NCBI GenBank assembly: GCA_947632255.1
Contig: CANROL010000002.1
Span: 1-24,938 of the forward strand
Direction: 5' to 3'
Source: an uncultured Bacilli bacterium
Lineage (GTDB): Bacteria; Bacillota_I; Bacilli_A; RF39; UBA660
DNA length: 24,938 nucleotides
This document shows positions 8,574 through 14,635 of this stretch, in pieces. The first letter of the stretch is position 1, and every line of letters begins with the position of its first letter. The position numbers were made by a program, and so were the translations under genes. The notes under the pieces were generated by a model. The model ran no database searches. It worked only from the letters and a program-made list of their open reading frames with translations, and had not been told where the DNA came from.

Positions 8574-8586
8574 TAGTGAGTGCTAA
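8560..8586. promoter_or_regulatory. CIRCE operator (HrcA site)
   Basis: The sequence TTAGCACTT-N9-GAGTGCTAA matches the CIRCE consensus TTAGCACTC-N9-GAGTGCTAA with one mismatch, at the ninth base. It overlaps the clpB -35. The symmetry extends beyond CIRCE: 8551-8567 and 8579-8595 are perfect 17-bp inverted arms, so the outer GGCGT/ACGCC bases also pair. HrcA heat-shock repression of clpB is a confident inference. Confidence 0.93.
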
Positions 8587-8606
8587 AAAAGGCGTATAAA
8601 AAAAGT

Positions 8607-9458
8607 TTAAAAAGTTTTTTTGATTTGCGACTTTTCAGCTATCTTTGCCATCTGCAAATCACTACTTTCAAACTTTCTTAAACGATCAAACCCTTCTTTC
8701 AAACTAGGCAAACGATTTGTTTGATAAAATAATTGTTCATCATACATATTTAAAATAAAATCAAACCAATCATTTATTTGCTCATTACTATCATGTTCTA
8801 AATCAAAATAAATATTATCTAATCGATTGACATAGGTTAATTGATTAAGATAAATATTTTGAATAATTCTTGCTGTCCTTCCATTTCCATCGCCAAAAGG
8901 GTGTATTCTAATGAATAAAAGATGAGCTAAAGAACTTTTTAAAAATGGATTAGCATATATTTCTTTTAAACTACTAGTTTTATAGAAAACTAAAAAACTA
9001 TCCATAAATCTTTTTATATCTTGAGGTTCTGCTGCATACCAATAAGGTTTATACTGTCCATCACAAACATAACCAACACTAGCTTCTTTCGTTCGGTATT
9101 GACCCACTAAAACATTTTTACCTACACTAGTATGTTCACAAACAAAGCGATGAATAGCTTTAATACGTTCATGATTAATATTTAAACTTTCAAAAAAAAG
9201 ATCACTTTTGAATAATTCGATATTAGAAACTTTTTTATTTTCAATTTTTCCTGATGCGACTAATTCATGATAATTTTGATCTAACCAATAATATAATGCT
9301 GCATAATCACTATAATTACAGATTTTAGCTAAAGTTTTAATATATTGTTCAAAGTTACTACTAGTATCATCTAAATGAAGCAAAACTTTATCGGTTAATT
9401 TAATTTTTGATACATATTCTAACAAATCAAAATATTTAACTTTCGCTTCATTAACCAC
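8607..9458 (-). CDS. Fic/DOC family protein (probable AMP transferase)
   Basis: Fic enzymes transfer AMP or a related nucleotide part to hydroxyl groups of target proteins. The active-site motif HPFGDGNGRTAR is intact at about residues 186-197 of the ~283-residue protein, with the catalytic His first. The preceding helices (SLAHLLFIRI) and the region NVLVGQYRTKEASVGYVCDG, which resembles the flap of larger Fic proteins, fit a stand-alone Fic of COG3177 type. I cannot identify a clear (S/T)xxxE(G/N) inhibitory helix. No antitoxin-sized partner gene is adjacent. The upstream GTG at 9467 lies inside the AGAGGTG ribosome site, so the GTG at 9458 is preferred. It has a consensus promoter and ends just before the clpB CIRCE hairpin. 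Confidence 0.88.
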   Translation of the reverse strand: MVNEAKVKYFDLLEYVSKIKLTDKVLLHLDDTSSNFEQYIKTLAKICNYSDYAALYYWLDQNYHELVASGKIENKKVSNIELFKSDLFFESLNINHERIKAIHRFVCEHTSVGKNVLVGQYRTKEASVGYVCDGQYKPYWYAAEPQDIKRFMDSFLVFYKTSSLKEIYANPFLKSSLAHLLFIRIHPFGDGNGRTARIIQNIYLNQLTYVNRLDNIYFDLEHDSNEQINDWFDFILNMYDEQLFYQTNRLPSLKEGFDRLRKFESSDLQMAKIAEKSQIKKTF

Positions 9459-9481
9459 CCTAATCACCTCTTTGCATGTTT

Positions 9482-9509
9482 ATTATATCTTTTTTCTATC
9501 TTTTGTCAA
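9482..9509 (-). promoter_or_regulatory. Consensus sigmaA promoter of the fic gene
   Basis: On the minus strand, TTGACA (9504-9509) and TATAAT (9482-9487) are both perfect, with 16 bp between them. The promoter lies between the rplT terminator and the fic start, so the gene is probably well expressed. Confidence 0.85.
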
Positions 9510-9512
9510 ATT

Positions 9513-9540
9513 ACAAAAAAAAATCGCTCAATTAGCGATT
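9513..9540 (-). terminator. Terminator of the infC-rpmI-rplT operon
   Basis: The minus strand carries AATCGCT-AATTG-AGCGATT followed by nine T residues, starting within the rplT stop codon region. Confidence 0.9.
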
Positions 9541-10084
9541 ATTTTAATGCATCTATTAAATCTGCTTTTTTCATCGTTGTATATCCTGCAATACCTTTTT
9601 CTTTAGCTACTGCTTTTAATTCAGCAACTGTCATTTTAGAAAAATCTTTGCTATCTTCTTTCTTTGATGCTTTTTCTTTAACATCAGTTTTTACTTCTTC
9701 TTTTTTAGTTTCAGCTTTAACTACTTTTCCCTCTAAAGCTCCTTTTGCCTGTTTAACTAATTGCGTAAATGCTTTAGGATCATCGATAGCTATTTCACTT
9801 AACATTTTTCTATTAACTTTAATATCAGCTTTGTTTAATCCATTAATGAATTTAGAATAGCTAATATCATTCATACGACAAGCTGCATTAATACGAGTTA
9901 TCCACAATTTTCTCATATTTCTTTTTGTTTGTCTTCTATCACGATAAGAATACTTTAAAGAATGCATAACTTGTTCTTTAGCAGTTCTATATAATTTATG
10001 TTTACTTCCAAAATATCCTTTAGCTTGTTTTAAAATCTTTTTTCTTCTAGCTGCATGAATATTACTTCCTTTAACTCTTGCCAT
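9539..10084 (-). CDS. rplT: 50S ribosomal protein L20 with extra C-terminal domain
   Basis: Residues 1-118 are a normal L20, a 23S rRNA-binding protein needed for early 50S assembly: MARVKGSNIHAARRKKIL at the start and RDRRQTKRNMRKLWITRINAA in the middle. The usual protein ends near residue 118. Here it continues with a charged Lys/Glu linker (about 119-148) and a compact module (about 149-181, KMTVAELKAVAKEKGIAGYTT...KADLIDALK). That module matches the SAP/Rho-N helix-extension-helix pattern, which binds nucleic acids in other proteins. The reading frame is open throughout and the terminator follows the longer stop, so the extension is part of the gene. L20 is also the known autoregulator of this operon in Firmicutes. 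Confidence 0.96.
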   Translation of the reverse strand: MARVKGSNIHAARRKKILKQAKGYFGSKHKLYRTAKEQVMHSLKYSYRDRRQTKRNMRKLWITRINAACRMNDISYSKFINGLNKADIKVNRKMLSEIAIDDPKAFTQLVKQAKGALEGKVVKAETKKEEVKTDVKEKASKKEDSKDFSKMTVAELKAVAKEKGIAGYTTMKKADLIDALK

Positions 10085-10103
10085 TTAAATTCCTCCTTCT
10101 TAA

Positions 10104-10313
10104 TTATTTAACAACAACTTTTTTTAATCTGTTACTATCGGCTTTTGATAAAGCTGTTTGTGTTCTTCCACTTCTATTTGAAGCAGTATTTTTCTTTCCA
10201 GTATTATGTCTCATTCCTGGATGTCCAATTTTAATTGAACCACTATCTCTAACATTTAAAACTTTTTTTGTTCCTTTGTGAGATTTTAATTTTATCTTCT
10301 TTACTTTTGGCAT
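10104..10313 (-). CDS. rpmI: 50S ribosomal protein L35
   Basis: This small basic ribosomal protein (69 residues) is recognisable by MPKVKKIKLKSHKGTKK, RHNTGKKNTASNRSGR and the lysine-rich tail. It lies between infC and rplT in the standard infC-rpmI-rplT order, 10 nt after infC and 19 nt before rplT. A strong AGGAGG site precedes its ATG. Confidence 0.97.
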   Translation of the reverse strand: MPKVKKIKLKSHKGTKKVLNVRDSGSIKIGHPGMRHNTGKKNTASNRSGRTQTALSKADSNRLKKVVVK

Positions 10314-10323
10314 AATTTCCCTC

Positions 10324-10854
10324 CTACTTGTCTTTCTTTGGTATAAGTATCATTGTCATATTACGACCTTCTAAAATTGGTTTTTGGTCAATAGTACTAC
10401 AATTACCTAAAGCCTCCGCAAAACGAATCAATACTTGCTTTCCTAAATCAGTATGAGCCATTTCTCGACCACGAAATCTAATTGAGGCTTTAACGCGATG
10501 TCCTTTTTCAAGATACTTAGCTGCCTGTTTTACTCTTGTTTCAAAATCATGAACATCTATTGACACAGATAAACGATATTCTTTCATTTCCAAATTAGCT
10601 TCTCTTTGTTTTTTTAAATTTTCTTTTTGTTTTTTCTTATTTTCATATTTAAACTTATTATAATCCATTATTTTACATACTGGTGGATTACCATTTGGAT
10701 TAATCAAAACAAGATCAAAACCAGCATAGGTAGCTAAGGTTAATGCATCGTTTGTCGTCTTAATACCTAATTGCTCTCCTTTTGGCCCAATAACCATTAC
10801 TTCTTTAGCGCGTATCTGTTCATTAATGAACAAACCCCTGTCTTTGTTTGCGAT
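10324..10854 (-). CDS. infC: Translation initiation factor IF-3, AUC start
   Basis: IF3 binds the 30S subunit, prevents early 50S joining and rejects non-canonical start codons. The 176-residue protein has the N-domain opening GLFINEQIRAKEVMVIGPKGEQLGI, the linker NKFKYENKKKQKENLKKQ and the C-domain with VKQAAKYLEKGHRVKASIRFRGREMAH. An ATG 45 nt upstream (10899) is in frame but would add an unrelated MHFFRGIRYDWEVFV. Instead, a strong GGGAGG site lies 8 nt before an ATC codon at 10852-10854, followed by ANKDRG. An AUC/AUU start is the known device by which IF3 limits its own synthesis, so the ATC is the likely start. It is first in the infC-rpmI-rplT operon. Confidence 0.95.
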   Translation of the reverse strand: MANKDRGLFINEQIRAKEVMVIGPKGEQLGIKTTNDALTLATYAGFDLVLINPNGNPPVCKIMDYNKFKYENKKKQKENLKKQREANLEMKEYRLSVSIDVHDFETRVKQAAKYLEKGHRVKASIRFRGREMAHTDLGKQVLIRFAEALGNCSTIDQKPILEGRNMTMILIPKKDK

Positions 10855-11003
10855 AACAAACACCTCCCAATCATATCTTATACCACGAAAAAAGTGCATA
10901 CAGAGTATCCACTTAACCTAACAATATTTCTATTATGGCATTAACCCATTACTTAAAAGTAATCAGGTGGATGTGGATAATCGCTTTCCTTTTCTTCACT
11001 ACG
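10855..11003 (-). promoter_or_regulatory. Structured infC operon leader, possible L20 leader
   Basis: The interval between the predicted transcription start (about 11003) and infC holds several pairings. A perfect local hairpin, ATTACTT-TT-AAGTAAT, covers 10948-10963. A longer-range match pairs TATCCAC (complement of 10973-10979) with GTGGATA (complement of 10906-10912). The adjoining bases repeat the GTGGAT complement at 10967-10972, so two alternative partners exist. Bacillus infC operons carry an L20-binding leader with this kind of long-range pairing, so an L20 autoregulatory leader is the likely reading. I could not see a clear intrinsic terminator within it. Confidence 0.5.
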
Positions 11004-11009
11004 TATTAG

Positions 11010-11037
11010 ATTATACCATAATTTTACTATATGTCAA
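11010..11037 (-). promoter_or_regulatory. SigmaA promoter of infC-rpmI-rplT
   Basis: On the minus strand, perfect TTGACA (11032-11037) and TATAAT (11010-11015) are 16 bp apart. The insertion sequence's target duplication begins at 11041, only 4 bp upstream of the -35. The element therefore has not cut the promoter but has replaced everything upstream of it. Confidence 0.88.
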
Positions 11038-11040
11038 GCC

Positions 11041-11048
11041 TTTTTATG
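11041..11048. repeat. Target site duplication, left
   Basis: The 8-mer TTTTTATG is repeated exactly at 12639-12646 on the other side of the insertion sequence. An intact duplication argues for a fairly recent insertion. Confidence 0.9.
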
Positions 11049-11209
11049 TTTGAGTTTCGGTTTTTTACAACAAATTTAATCAAATTTTATAAATATTTCA
11101 TGAATTTTACGAAAATGATTTATTTTTTCATTTTTTGACTAAATTTGTACATGCTAACGCAAAACATTGTGAAATGTTCGTCTTTTTTAAAATCTAATTA
11201 ATTATATAA

Positions 11210-12475
11210 CTATATTTTTAAAAATAATTGTTTATATTTTATTCTTGTTTCTATATTTTGCCACTCTTTTATTCCTGTATGTGCATGTGAAAGGATTGAC
11301 TTTATTCCTCTAGCTATTTGACTTAACCATACTATTGCTTTTTCTTTTAATGATTTACTTGCATATATTATTTTTATTGTTAATAATTTCTTATCTATAT
11401 TATCTACTAATATCGCTATATGTCCTAAATGAATAGTCAACATCATGTTTAAATTATTCATACTTTCTAATGTTCTTACTCTCATATTTTCAAAATCATA
11501 TTCTTGTTTTTTCCCTCTAAAATGCTCTTCTATTCGCCACCTAGATAAATATAATCTAACTACTTTTATTACATCTTCTTTTTCTTTTATATTTATATTA
11601 GTTAGTAATTTCATTGGTTTTGCTTCACTTAATCCATAGACTATTACTAATGTATATTCCTTTTTATTTGCTGGTAATGTTGCTTTTGTATGAGTTAACA
11701 TTAATTCAATTTCTTCATTATCATTAAATAATGTTTTCATTGATATTTTACCTTTCCTTGATTCTGATACTTCTTTAACACTTCTCTTTTTACCTTTAAA
11801 TAATAATGTTCTTTCATCATCTAGTCTTATTACAAATTTATGATTATTTTCACTCATATATTTAAATATCTTATTATCATCATATCCTCTATCAAATATT
11901 CCTGTAAAATTATTACCTATCAAATTCTCTGCTGCTTTTATACTTTCTAATGTATATGAATTTTTACTTATAAAATTATCACTTTGACAAGAGTAAATCT
12001 TACTATATATGCTTATAGGTTGTTTTTGATTTTTTGTTAATACCGTTGCTTCACATACATGATAACCATTAACTATTTTCTTATCTCGACTAGATGCATC
12101 TATAATTTTATCTAAATCTTCTAGTTTTTTACTATATTCTTTATTAATATCACTATCATCAAATAAGACAACTGCATTGTCCTCATCGATATTTTTTCTC
12201 ACTTCATTCAAATAATTATTCCAAATTATTTCTTTTTCTTCTTTATATAGATTAGAGAGATTATCACACAATCTATCTATTGTATATCCCAATTTAATAT
12301 CTTCATCTAGACTTCTAGCTATATTTGATATTAAGCAACTCCCTCCTTTTGAAAGACCATATTGCATGTCTATCAAAAACTTAGTTGTCGGATTATTTAA
12401 TCCCTCTGAAATTTTTTTTGAAAAATTTAAAATTTCTCTTTTCATTTCATATGTATTTGTAGTAAAATTATTCAT
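11210..12475 (-). CDS. IS4-family DDE transposase
   Basis: The 421-residue transposase appears intact. The DDE residues are visible: an aspartate in VVLFDDSD (Asp106-109), Asp195 in GIFDRGYDD, and Glu316. The last sits in YLSRWRIEEHFRGKK, an exact Y(2)R(3)E(6)K signature (Y309, R312, E316, K323), which defines the IS4 family. Helix-rich N-terminal residues 1-95 probably bind the terminal repeats. A strong GGAGG site lies 7 nt before the ATG at 12475, and a TATAAT is about 50 bp upstream with no good -35. With complete ends and reading frame, the element could still be active, although that is not testable from sequence. Confidence 0.93.
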   Translation of the reverse strand: MNNFTTNTYEMKREILNFSKKISEGLNNPTTKFLIDMQYGLSKGGSCLISNIARSLDEDIKLGYTIDRLCDNLSNLYKEEKEIIWNNYLNEVRKNIDEDNAVVLFDDSDINKEYSKKLEDLDKIIDASSRDKKIVNGYHVCEATVLTKNQKQPISIYSKIYSCQSDNFISKNSYTLESIKAAENLIGNNFTGIFDRGYDDNKIFKYMSENNHKFVIRLDDERTLLFKGKKRSVKEVSESRKGKISMKTLFNDNEEIELMLTHTKATLPANKKEYTLVIVYGLSEAKPMKLLTNINIKEKEDVIKVVRLYLSRWRIEEHFRGKKQEYDFENMRVRTLESMNNLNMMLTIHLGHIAILVDNIDKKLLTIKIIYASKSLKEKAIVWLSQIARGIKSILSHAHTGIKEWQNIETRIKYKQLFLKI

Positions 12476-12563
12476 GTAAACACCTCCAAGTTTTTTGTTT
12501 AGTATGAATTTTATTTTTACATTTTAATTATACTAAATTTTGGTTGTGTTTACATTATTTTTT

Positions 12564-12604
12564 AACCAAAAATCAGAGAAAGTTTTCCACATTCTCTGAT
12601 TTTT
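12564..12604. terminator. Hairpin terminator inside the IS right end
   Basis: AAATCAGAGAA and TTCTCTGATTT form an 11-bp stem with T-runs on both sides. It lies between the right terminal repeat and the transposase promoter. Transcripts coming from prsW would stop here before reaching the transposase. Shielding the transposase from outside transcription is a known strategy of insertion sequences. Confidence 0.7.
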
Positions 12605-12638
12605 TTCATGTCAAGAATTATTTTTGCCGAAACTCAAA

Positions 12639-12646
12639 TTTTTATG
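12639..12646. repeat. Target site duplication, right
   Basis: This is an exact copy of the TTTTTATG at 11041-11048, directly outside the right terminal repeat. Confidence 0.9.
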
Positions 12647-12653
12647 TTAAAAT

Positions 12654-13535
12654 TTACAAAGTTTTGTGGCCACATTGACTACAATACTGGCCTACTACTT
12701 TAGCGCCACAATTCGTACAGTATTTTTGATTATTAACATTATTCATTGGTTTATTCACATAATTAGATTGATTTACTTGATAATACATATTATTTACTGC
12801 TTTTTTAGGGCTAACATATGATGGATTTAAATTATATGAATTTGAAGCTAACTGTTTAACTTTTTTCGAAGCATTCGAAAAAAATACTGCAATAAAGATG
12901 ACGAAAAGACCCATAAATAGATAATTATCTGTTTTCTCACCCGCAAAAAGTAAATAATCATAAATACCATGTGTAATAGTTGGTACTAATAAACTTAAAA
13001 CAATATTCTTCTTTGACAAACTGACGTCTTTATTGATTAAAGATAATTTAGCAAGTGATAAATAATAACCCATCATAATACCATCACACAAATGACCTGG
13101 TATAGCTAAAAAAGCTCTAACAATTGCGGTTTGAACACCAGATTGTAAAACATATAAAATATTTTCTAAGCAAGCAAAACCTAACGCTACAAAACCAGCA
13201 AAAACAATTCCGTCATACAAATGATTATACTCTTGATTATTATATTCTAATTTATAAACAAAAATCCATTTACTAAACTCTTCAACTAAAGCGACACCAA
13301 TAAAAACATAAGGTATAAGTTCAATTAAACTTAAAGAGTCAGAATCATAATCAAAAAAAGGAATTATTGAAGACAATACTCCAGTTATAAATAAGGTTAA
13401 AAAAGTCGCACCAACACCACAAAAAAACAACTTTATCAAATTCTGCGTTGGTTCTTTATCAAAATCTCTTACATATATTTGATACCCAAAGAAAATAACA
13501 GGAGCAATCGATAAAATTAATAATACTACTGCCAT
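12654..13535 (-). CDS. PrsW-family intramembrane metalloprotease with zinc ribbon
   Basis: PrsW-type proteases cleave within membranes; Bacillus PrsW starts removal of anti-sigma factor RsiW. This 293-residue protein has about eight hydrophobic segments. The conserved polar residues of the family are visible inside them: Glu85-Glu86 in VALVEEFSKW, Glu124 in ACLENILYV, His148 in IPGHLCDG and His189 in TITHGIYDY. After residue 225 there is an Asn/Tyr-rich linker, then a C-terminal zinc ribbon with Cys273, Cys276, Cys285 and Cys288 (YCTNCG...YCSQCG). The ribbon resembles those of many membrane proteins in low-GC Firmicutes and may regulate or recruit. The ATG at 13535 has a strong GGAGG site. 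Its target is unknown; no anti-sigma gene is nearby. Confidence 0.88.
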   Translation of the reverse strand: MAVVLLILSIAPVIFFGYQIYVRDFDKEPTQNLIKLFFCGVGATFLTLFITGVLSSIIPFFDYDSDSLSLIELIPYVFIGVALVEEFSKWIFVYKLEYNNQEYNHLYDGIVFAGFVALGFACLENILYVLQSGVQTAIVRAFLAIPGHLCDGIMMGYYLSLAKLSLINKDVSLSKKNIVLSLLVPTITHGIYDYLLFAGEKTDNYLFMGLFVIFIAVFFSNASKKVKQLASNSYNLNPSYVSPKKAVNNMYYQVNQSNYVNKPMNNVNNQKYCTNCGAKVVGQYCSQCGHKTL

Positions 13536-13557
13536 AACACCCTCCTACGCTATGGTT

Positions 13558-13586
13558 ATTATAACAAAAAAAAATAGAACAAACAA
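13558..13586 (-). promoter_or_regulatory. Promoter of the prsW-like gene
   Basis: On the minus strand, TTGTTT (13581-13586) and TATAAT (13558-13563) are 17 bp apart. The -35 overlaps the gap terminator stem, so the two units are packed together. Confidence 0.65.
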
Positions 13587-13602
13587 TAAAAATGATGTTC
13601 TA
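13564..13602 (-). terminator. Terminator of gap
   Basis: On the minus strand TAGAACA pairs with TGTTCTA (13596-13602 with 13575-13581), followed by nine T residues. It lies just after the gap stop codon. Confidence 0.8.
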
Positions 13603-13613
13603 CTTTATATATT

Positions 13614-14621
13614 TTACATATTTGCTAAATACTTAACTGTTCTAACCATCTGACTCGTATAAGAATTCTCATTATCATACCAAGCTACAACTTGAACAAG
13701 CGTTTTTCCATCACCCAAATCTATAACTTTTGTCTGTGTAGCATCAAAAACTGATCCATGTGTATCCCCAATAATATCACTAGATACAATAGGTTCATCA
13801 GTATAACCATAAGATTCACTAGTAACTGATTTCATCATTGCATTAATTTCTTCTTTTGTTACCACTTTTTCAACAACAGCATCTAAGATAGTTAATGAAC
13901 CATCAGCAACAGGTACTCTTTGAGCGCCACCAATTAATTTTCCATCTAACTCTTTAATAACTAAACCAATAGCCTTAGCAGCTCCAGTTGAATTAGGAAC
14001 AATATTAATAGCACCAGCACGAGCTCTTCTTAAATCACCTTTACGATGTGGTCCATCAAGAATCATTTGATCACCTGTATAAGCATGAACAGTTGTCATA
14101 ATACCTGAGGTTATTTTAGCATAATTATTTAAAGCATAAGCCATAGGCGCTAAACAATTAGTTGTACAACTAGCAGCAGAAATAATGTTATCTTCTTTTG
14201 TCAAGGTCTTCTCGTTAACACCATAAACAATCGTAGGTAAATCATTACCAGCTGGAGCTGAAATAATAACCTTTTTAGCACCAGCACGAATGTGAGCCAT
14301 AGACTTTTCTTTTGAACAGAAAAAACCTGTACATTCTAAAACAACATCAACATCTAAAGATGCCCAAGGCAAATTTTCAGGATTGCTATCAGCAAAAACA
14401 GGAATTTTTACGTCATCAACGATAATTACTCCTTCATCATATGAAATTTTATCAGCTAATTCATATCTTTTTTGAGCTGAATCATATTTTAATAAATGTG
14501 CTAACATCTCAGGACTAGTTAAATCATTAATAGCAACTATCTCATAACCTTCCATCTTAAACATTTGTCTAAAAGCCAAACGTCCTATTCTTCCAAAACC
14601 ATTAATTGCAACTTTTATCAT
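13614..14621 (-). CDS. gap: Glyceraldehyde-3-phosphate dehydrogenase, type I
   Basis: This enzyme oxidises glyceraldehyde-3-phosphate to 1,3-bisphosphoglycerate in glycolysis. The 335-residue protein has the Rossmann motif INGFGRIGRL at residues 6-15. Asp33 (INDLTSP) favours NAD over NADP. The catalytic Cys152 is in SAASCTTNCLAP and His179 in TTVHAYTGDQ. The C-terminal WYDNENSYTSQMVR is also standard. It starts 14 nt after the nucleoside kinase stop behind GAAAGG, so the two are probably cotranscribed, and ends at a clear terminator. With NAD preference it should be the glycolytic rather than the gluconeogenic isoform. Confidence 0.97.
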   Translation of the reverse strand: MIKVAINGFGRIGRLAFRQMFKMEGYEIVAINDLTSPEMLAHLLKYDSAQKRYELADKISYDEGVIIVDDVKIPVFADSNPENLPWASLDVDVVLECTGFFCSKEKSMAHIRAGAKKVIISAPAGNDLPTIVYGVNEKTLTKEDNIISAASCTTNCLAPMAYALNNYAKITSGIMTTVHAYTGDQMILDGPHRKGDLRRARAGAINIVPNSTGAAKAIGLVIKELDGKLIGGAQRVPVADGSLTILDAVVEKVVTKEEINAMMKSVTSESYGYTDEPIVSSDIIGDTHGSVFDATQTKVIDLGDGKTLVQVVAWYDNENSYTSQMVRTVKYLANM

Positions 14622-14635
14622 ATAATACCTTCTTT

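Larger units (their letters stand above)
11049..12638 (-). mobile_element. Complete IS4-family insertion sequence (1590 bp)
   Basis: The element is bounded by perfect 12-bp terminal inverted repeats, TTTGAGTTTCGG at 11049-11060 and its complement at 12627-12638. It is flanked by identical 8-bp direct repeats (TTTTTATG). It encodes one intact transposase on the minus strand. The left end (11061-11209) is about 150 bp of AT-rich noncoding DNA in which I see only a short stem (AACATT-GTGA-AATGTT). The right end carries a hairpin terminator, then the transposase promoter region. It lies between the prsW stop (8 bp away) and the infC promoter, so neither reading frame is broken. IS4 family is inferred from the transposase motif; the exact group is not determined. 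Confidence 0.92.

Noticed and set aside
11445..11639. Plus-strand open frame across the transposase gene
   Set aside because: It is a shadow opposite the conserved DDE domain, without ribosome site or recognisable protein.
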